Positions 60,024-64,000 of a stretch of DNA of 64,000 nucleotides are shown one piece after another. The number at the start of each line of letters is the position of its first letter. The stretch's first letter is position 1. Origin of the DNA: Myxococcota bacterium (GTDB taxonomy: Bacteria > Myxococcota_A > Bradymonadia > UBA7976 > UBA1532); the NCBI GenBank assembly GCA_023150895.1, contig JAKLJY010000011.1:36129-100128 (forward strand), read 5' to 3'. Made by a program: the position numbers and the translations under genes. The notes beneath the pieces are model-generated. The model was not told the origin of the DNA and made no database searches. It was given only the letters and a program-made list of their open reading frames with translations.

Positions 60024-61586
60024 GTGCGTACGCCTGCCCACCGAATCGTCTCCTCCTCCGCCGGTCGCACTGTCGCCCGTCGGTCTCTGCCGCCCTCGGC
60101 CCTCGCGTTCGTCCTTGCGTTTGCGGGGTGCGTCGACCGCAACGAGGGCACTTCGACCGGACCCGCCGGACCGGACGCCGAGCGACCCATCGACCTCTTC
60201 GACGCCGGTCCGCCCGAGGCCGGCCCGACCGGAGGCACGGCCGACGCCGAGATGACCTTCATCGACGCCGTCGCGCCGCTCGACGCCTCGATTGCGCCCG
60301 CGGACGTTCGACCGGCCCCGGTGGACTACGATCCCTTGCCCGATCGCCCGCCGGACGAGCGAGACCCCCTCTGCATCGAGCGACCGCCGTTGCAGGGCGT
60401 GGACACGTTCGACTGGGTGGGTGACTGCGGGGGCCGCAACGAGGACACCATCCGCGGCCTCCGCAACCCCACCTGCCCGCGGTACGAGGACCCTCCCGAG
60501 GCGGCGCCCGGCCTCGACGTCGTCTTCGACGATGTGGTCGTGACGGGCATCTTCGACGGTGATTTCACCGTGCAAGACCGCGAGGGCGTCGCGTTCAACG
60601 CCATCTGGGTTCACAACCAGGCCGGCTTCGACGTGGGCGAGCTCCTGCTCGGGACGCGGCTGCGCGTCGAGGGCACGATGATCCGGTTCTTCGAGCTCGA
60701 CGAGGTCATCGTGCGGGGCGGTGGCATCGAGGTCCTCGGCGCGGGGCCAGCCCCCGAGCCGACACCGATCATCGACGCGAGCCGCGTGGCGGACGACGGT
60801 GACCTGGCCCGGGCGCTCGAGTCCCGCCTCGTCACGCTGACGAATCAACGGGTCATCAGCACCGCGCCCGACTGCCCCTCCGAGTTCGGCAACTTCGTAC
60901 TCGAGAACACCCTCTGGGTGGGCAACGAGTCCGACTTCGACTTCGCACCGGCGCGCGACGACGTGCTGCGGACCCTGACCGGCGTGCTCTCGGTCAGCTT
61001 CGAACACCGCAAGATCCTGCCGCGCAGCAACGCCGACTTCGACCCCATCGCCTGCGGAGGCTTGCCCGACAAGTGCGAAGCCGCCGAGTGCCCCGTGCCG
61101 CCCGACGCGGAAGAGACCGGCGCCCTCGTGGTGACGGAAATCCAGAACAACCCTCGTGGCGCCGACTCGGACCGCGAGTTCGTCGAGATCTACAACCCGA
61201 CGGGGGAGACCATCGACCTGACCGGCTGGTGGTTGCAGGACTGCGGCGGCCGCCGGGCCCCGCTTTCCGGTGAGATCGCGGCGCGCGACCTCCTGGTGCT
61301 CGCAGCGAGCACCAACCGCGACGCCAATGGCGGCGTTCGCGCGGACCTCCCGATGGGGGATCTCTTCTTGCCCAACGGTTTCGGCAGCGTCCTCATCTTC
61401 GACGCCGACGATCGCCTCGTCGATCAGGTGCGCTACGAGCCGGGTGACCCCTGGCCGGACCGCGCGCCGGGCGAGTCCCTCGAACTCGAGGACCCAGGGA
61501 GCGACAACCGCATCGGCGAGAACTGGGTGAAGGGGCGCGACGGATACGGCGAGGGCGGCGACGGCACCCCCGGCGAGCTGCGCTGA
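60024..61586 (+). CDS. Lipoprotein with lamin-tail domain
   Basis: Exported protein of 520 residues from GTG 60024. Lipobox AFAGC. An Asp/Pro-rich linker of about 80 residues is followed by an OB-like region (DDVVVTGIFDGDFTVQDREG, LRVEGTMIRFFELDEVIV). Residues about 370-510 form a lamin-tail domain (LVVTEIQNNPRGADSDREFV, EIYNPTGETIDLTGWWLQDC, SVLIFDADDRLVDQVRYEPG). Such domains are common in secreted Myxococcota proteins, often with nuclease or adhesion modules; none was found here. The GTG sits where a leaderless message would begin. Confidence 0.82.
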   Translation: MRTPAHRIVSSSAGRTVARRSLPPSALAFVLAFAGCVDRNEGTSTGPAGPDAERPIDLFDAGPPEAGPTGGTADAEMTFIDAVAPLDASIAPADVRPAPVDYDPLPDRPPDERDPLCIERPPLQGVDTFDWVGDCGGRNEDTIRGLRNPTCPRYEDPPEAAPGLDVVFDDVVVTGIFDGDFTVQDREGVAFNAIWVHNQAGFDVGELLLGTRLRVEGTMIRFFELDEVIVRGGGIEVLGAGPAPEPTPIIDASRVADDGDLARALESRLVTLTNQRVISTAPDCPSEFGNFVLENTLWVGNESDFDFAPARDDVLRTLTGVLSVSFEHRKILPRSNADFDPIACGGLPDKCEAAECPVPPDAEETGALVVTEIQNNPRGADSDREFVEIYNPTGETIDLTGWWLQDCGGRRAPLSGEIAARDLLVLAASTNRDANGGVRADLPMGDLFLPNGFGSVLIFDADDRLVDQVRYEPGDPWPDRAPGESLELEDPGSDNRIGENWVKGRDGYGEGGDGTPGELR

Positions 61587-61587
61587 C

Positions 61588-63216
61588 ATGGCGGCCGAAG
61601 ACTCGACCCCGGTCACCCCCGCCCCGCCCCCCCGCCGGGACGACGCCGTCACGGCGGGCCGCGGCTTCCTGGTCATCACGGGGGCCAAGCTCTGGTTCAT
61701 GGTGGGCGGCGCGTTCATCTCGCTCGGTCTGCCCTACATGTTGCCGGTGGCCGAGTACGGTCAGTACACGGACATCAACAACAATCTGGGCTTCCTCAGC
61801 ATGGTCATGGTCACGGGCGTGACGCAGGCCGTGGCCCGTTTCGTCTCGGCGCGGCCGGACGCGGCGGGGGGCATCGTGCGGCAGGCCCTCGCGCTTTTCG
61901 GTGGCATCGCCGGGTTTCTGGCCCTCGCGGTCTTCTTCGGCGCCGGTGCGATCGCCGCGGCGCGCGGCAACGTCGAGCAGACGACGGCCTACCGCTTCGT
62001 CGCCGCGATCATCCTCGCCTATGGCCTGTACGCGGTCTTCATCGGCGCGCTGAACGGCAAGAAGGCCTTTCTGCAGCAGGCGCTTTTCGACGGCACGTAT
62101 ACGACGCTCCGCACGGTCCTGATCCTCGGGGGGGCGGCGTTTCTCGGCCACAGCGTCACCGGCGCCTTCGGGGGCTTTGCGCTCGCTGCCGCCACCATCC
62201 TGACCCTGTCGTTCTGGCGCATCTTCCCGCAGTTCGGCCGGGGGCCCGGCGAGCCGGCGTTGTACGCCTTTGCGGCGCAGGTCCTGCTCGCGCAGCTCGT
62301 CTTCCAGGCCATCTTCCGGCAGGACGTCCTCTACCTGCAGCCCATGGCCACGGCGAGCTTCATGTCCGACGGCCTGAGCGCGGCGGCCGCCGCCGAGAAG
62401 GCGCACGAGGTGGTCGGCCACTACGGACTCGCGACGCAGCTCGCGCGTCTGCCCTGGCAGGGTACGCTGGCCATCACGTTCATCATCTTCCCGATGCTCA
62501 GCGAGTCGACCTTCGCGCAGGACGCCGAGCGGACGCGCACCTACATCCAGCAGACGGTCCGATATTCGCTCCTGCTGATCGGCGGCGCGGCCATCGTGCT
62601 CGCGGCCGTGCCCGAGCCCCTGGTGCGAGGCGTCTGGAAGCCCGAGTACGCACCGACTGCGATCGCGCTGACGTGGCTGGCGCCGGCCTATGCCGCGTTC
62701 GCCATCTTCAACATCCTGGTGACGATGCTGACGGCCGCGGGACGCGCCACCGAGGCCCTGTTCATCAACGTCCTCACGGCGGCGCTGGCCTACGCGTCGT
62801 ATCAGGTCTTCCTCCCCGGCGTCACCGAGCCGACGGCGCTGCTCGCGCGGGCCGGGTTGGCGACGGCGGTGCCCTTCACCTTCGGCTTGCTGGCCGCTGG
62901 CGCACGCCTCTGGATGTCCTATGGCCGGCCATTCCCCCCGGCGACCGTCCTGCGAGTGCTCGGGCTCGGGCTCGCCCTCGGTCTTCTCGGCCGGTTGCTC
63001 CCCGCGACCGATGTGGTCGTCGCGGCCATCGCGCCCGGGGGCGGCGGCCTGGCGCGCCTCGTCGGCCTCGGGTACGCAGGCGGGACGGCCGGCCTCGTGT
63101 TGGTCCTCTTCATCGCCGGCATCCTCGTCTCCGGCGAGATCGGGAGCGAGGATCGCGCCCGGTTTGGCCGGGTGCTGCGGCGACGGGCGAAACCGACCGC
63201 CGGGGGACCGGCGTGA
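61588..63216 (+). CDS. Polysaccharide flippase (MATE/Wzx-like)
   Basis: Inner-membrane protein of 542 residues with about 14 hydrophobic helices (FLVITGAKLWFMVGGAFISL, LPYMLPVAEYGQYTDINN, NNLGFLSMVMVTGVTQAVARF, VTMLTAAGRATEALFINVL). Helix pattern and early family motif place it in the oligosaccharide flippase superfamily, which moves lipid-linked polysaccharide across the membrane. The start lies 1 bp after the preceding stop. Its stop overlaps the next lipoprotein (GTGA). Glycosyltransferases at 33-36 kb are not adjacent. Confidence 0.85.
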   Translation: MAAEDSTPVTPAPPPRRDDAVTAGRGFLVITGAKLWFMVGGAFISLGLPYMLPVAEYGQYTDINNNLGFLSMVMVTGVTQAVARFVSARPDAAGGIVRQALALFGGIAGFLALAVFFGAGAIAAARGNVEQTTAYRFVAAIILAYGLYAVFIGALNGKKAFLQQALFDGTYTTLRTVLILGGAAFLGHSVTGAFGGFALAAATILTLSFWRIFPQFGRGPGEPALYAFAAQVLLAQLVFQAIFRQDVLYLQPMATASFMSDGLSAAAAAEKAHEVVGHYGLATQLARLPWQGTLAITFIIFPMLSESTFAQDAERTRTYIQQTVRYSLLLIGGAAIVLAAVPEPLVRGVWKPEYAPTAIALTWLAPAYAAFAIFNILVTMLTAAGRATEALFINVLTAALAYASYQVFLPGVTEPTALLARAGLATAVPFTFGLLAAGARLWMSYGRPFPPATVLRVLGLGLALGLLGRLLPATDVVVAAIAPGGGGLARLVGLGYAGGTAGLVLVLFIAGILVSGEIGSEDRARFGRVLRRRAKPTAGGPA

Positions 63217-63632
63217 GGCGGCGCGCGCTGCTTTGCGGGCTCGCGGTCGCCACGGGTTGCCTGCTCGCCGGGTGCGCGGGCCGGCCGGAGACGCGGGCGA
63301 CGGGCCTGCTCGACCTGCTGCGGGTCCACCACCAGCACCTGCGCTGGGAGAACTACGGCCCGGCTGCGCAGCAGGTCGATCCGACGTTCCGGCCGACCTG
63401 GGCGCAGCTCACGGCCCAGATCGGTCGCATCTCGGATTTCGAGCTCGGGCACATCGAAATGAAGGACCCGCCGGGGGACGACGCGCGCGTGATGGTGCGC
63501 ATCAGCGGGTTCCGCGTGCCGGACATGACACTGCGCACCGTCGTGTATCGACAGCGGTGGCGCCGGGACGGTGATCACTGGCGCCTGACCGAGATGGAGC
63601 CCGCCCAGGCGGCGTCGCCCCTCGGTCTCTGA
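63213..63632 (+). CDS. Small lipoprotein of unknown function
   Basis: Lipoprotein of 139 residues from GTG 63213 (GTGA overlap with the flippase). Lipobox LLAGC. The mature part (LLDLLRVHHQHLRWENYGPA, RISDFELGHIEMKDPPGDDA, MVRISGFRVPDMTLRTVVYR) resembles a small NTF2/SnoaL-like domain, typical of helper lipoproteins. Coupling to the flippase suggests a surface polysaccharide role, which is inference. Confidence 0.7.
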   Translation: MRRRALLCGLAVATGCLLAGCAGRPETRATGLLDLLRVHHQHLRWENYGPAAQQVDPTFRPTWAQLTAQIGRISDFELGHIEMKDPPGDDARVMVRISGFRVPDMTLRTVVYRQRWRRDGDHWRLTEMEPAQAASPLGL

Positions 63633-63659
63633 AGCCGGCGCGCCCGGCGCCGGGCCTGT

Positions 63660-63767
63660 TCAGAACGGGATGGGATCGTCCTCGAAGCCGGGACCGGGGC
63701 CCGGCTCGCCGCCGCCGCCCCAGCCGCCGCCACCCTGGCCACCGCCGCCGCCCAGGCCCTGGTCGGC
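63660..63767 (-). CDS. ssb: C-terminal tail of an SSB-like protein, partial
   Basis: On the minus strand, just before a TGA at 63660, lies a Gly-rich stretch (GGGGGQGGGGWGGGG) and then EPGPGPGFEDDPIPF. Acidic residues ending in IPF after a Gly-rich linker are the signature of a single-stranded DNA-binding protein's tail, which docks partner proteins. The expected OB fold should lie at higher coordinates, but translation beyond about 63770 shows no such fold. The rest appears replaced by unrelated DNA or a chimeric join. Confidence 0.45.
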   Translation of the reverse strand, partial: ADQGLGGGGGQGGGGWGGGGEPGPGPGFEDDPIPF

Positions 63768-64000
63768 ACGTGGACCAGCGCCGCCTGCGGCGAGCGCGCC
63801 TGGGCCCGGGTGCTGACCCTGTCCGCCGACGGCACCTGGCAGGGCCAGGACCGGGTCAGCCCCTGCCCGCCCGACGCCACGTGCATGTGGTCGGGCATCG
63901 TCGAGCACCGCGGCACCTGGCAGGCCACCGAGCTGGCCGGCGCCGTGCGGCTCCAGATCGACCAGAGCCAGCCCAGCCAGGCCCCCGGCGGCGGCCTGCC
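63756..64000 (+). CDS. Partial secreted beta-protein fragment
   Basis: On the plus strand the frame from 63756 to the window edge reads a coherent protein: LVGTWTSAACGERAWARVL, TLSADGTWQGQDRVSPCPP and GIVEHRGTWQATELAGAV, with paired Cys and repeated GTW, as in lipocalin-like secreted proteins. Every complete codon ends in G or C, more extreme than the preceding genes. No start codon is visible, and the frame overlaps the SSB-like tail on the other strand. I suspect a different source or a chimeric junction. Confidence 0.4.

Noticed and set aside
57426..61718. Very long minus-strand open frame opposite the kinase, lipoprotein and promoter region
   Set aside because: High-GC shadow frame; the plus-strand genes have clear domains.

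Overview
The window is about 64 kb of very GC-rich DNA, largely single-copy chromosomal genes on both strands. It carries many lipoproteins whose mature N-termini are Gly/Asp-rich linkers. It also has MopE-type DCDD metal-binding repeats, an IgGFc-binding-type surface protein, a copper-monooxygenase-like cytochrome protein, CHAT and subtilisin-like proteases and large hybrid sensor proteins. Together these suggest a Myxococcota or related former deltaproteobacterial genome. No rRNA, tRNA, CRISPR or phage module was seen.

Layout. 0-6.7 kb: AmpG-like permease (5' end outside the window), PhoD-like phosphatase, XRE-cupin regulator with cysK, AI-2E-type exporter, YchJ. 6.8-15.7 kb: a minus-strand run thrC > DUF2914 membrane protein > CHAT/TPR protein > S8 protease > amidohydrolase, the first three joined by GTGA overlaps. 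15.8-19.1 kb: YbjN/CesT-like protein, ttcA, DEAD-box helicase. 19.1-29.3 kb: surface and secreted proteins separated by repeat arrays. 29.3-36.6 kb: a repeat array next to a REP-associated tyrosine transposase (RAYT)-like gene, then ffh, a Yip1-like protein, two glycosyltransferases and an M15 peptidase; wobble GC looks lower here. 36.6-44.9 kb: lipoproteins, DedA, a MopE/FGE-sulfatase protein, acyl-CoA synthetase. 45.1-55.3 kb: sulfatase-like membrane protein, EEP-family protein, SH3/barrel protein, a second D-aminoacylase, apaH. 55.4-59.7 kb: a three-gene GGDEF/HD-GYP, receiver and hybrid-kinase cluster. 59.7-64 kb: ferredoxin, lamin-tail lipoprotein, polysaccharide flippase, lipoprotein, then a suspicious end with an SSB-like tail on one strand abutting an unrelated fragment on the other.

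The most notable system is a dispersed 19-bp imperfect palindrome, CGAAGTGCCTGGCACCTCG and variants, with about 50 copies at 15 loci. It forms tandem arrays between genes (6.7, 19.1, 24.5, 29.4 and 33.4 kb) and sits in frame inside ten genes. One strand reads EVPGTS, and because of the near-palindrome the other strand also reads EVPGTS; all six frames of the unit lack stops. One array lies immediately upstream of a single-copy HUH-type transposase gene at 29687-30673. I infer a REP/RAYT-type system whose repeat is adapted to live inside coding sequence. The link between this transposase and the repeat is inference; the repeat, its symmetry and its in-frame positions are read directly from the sequence.
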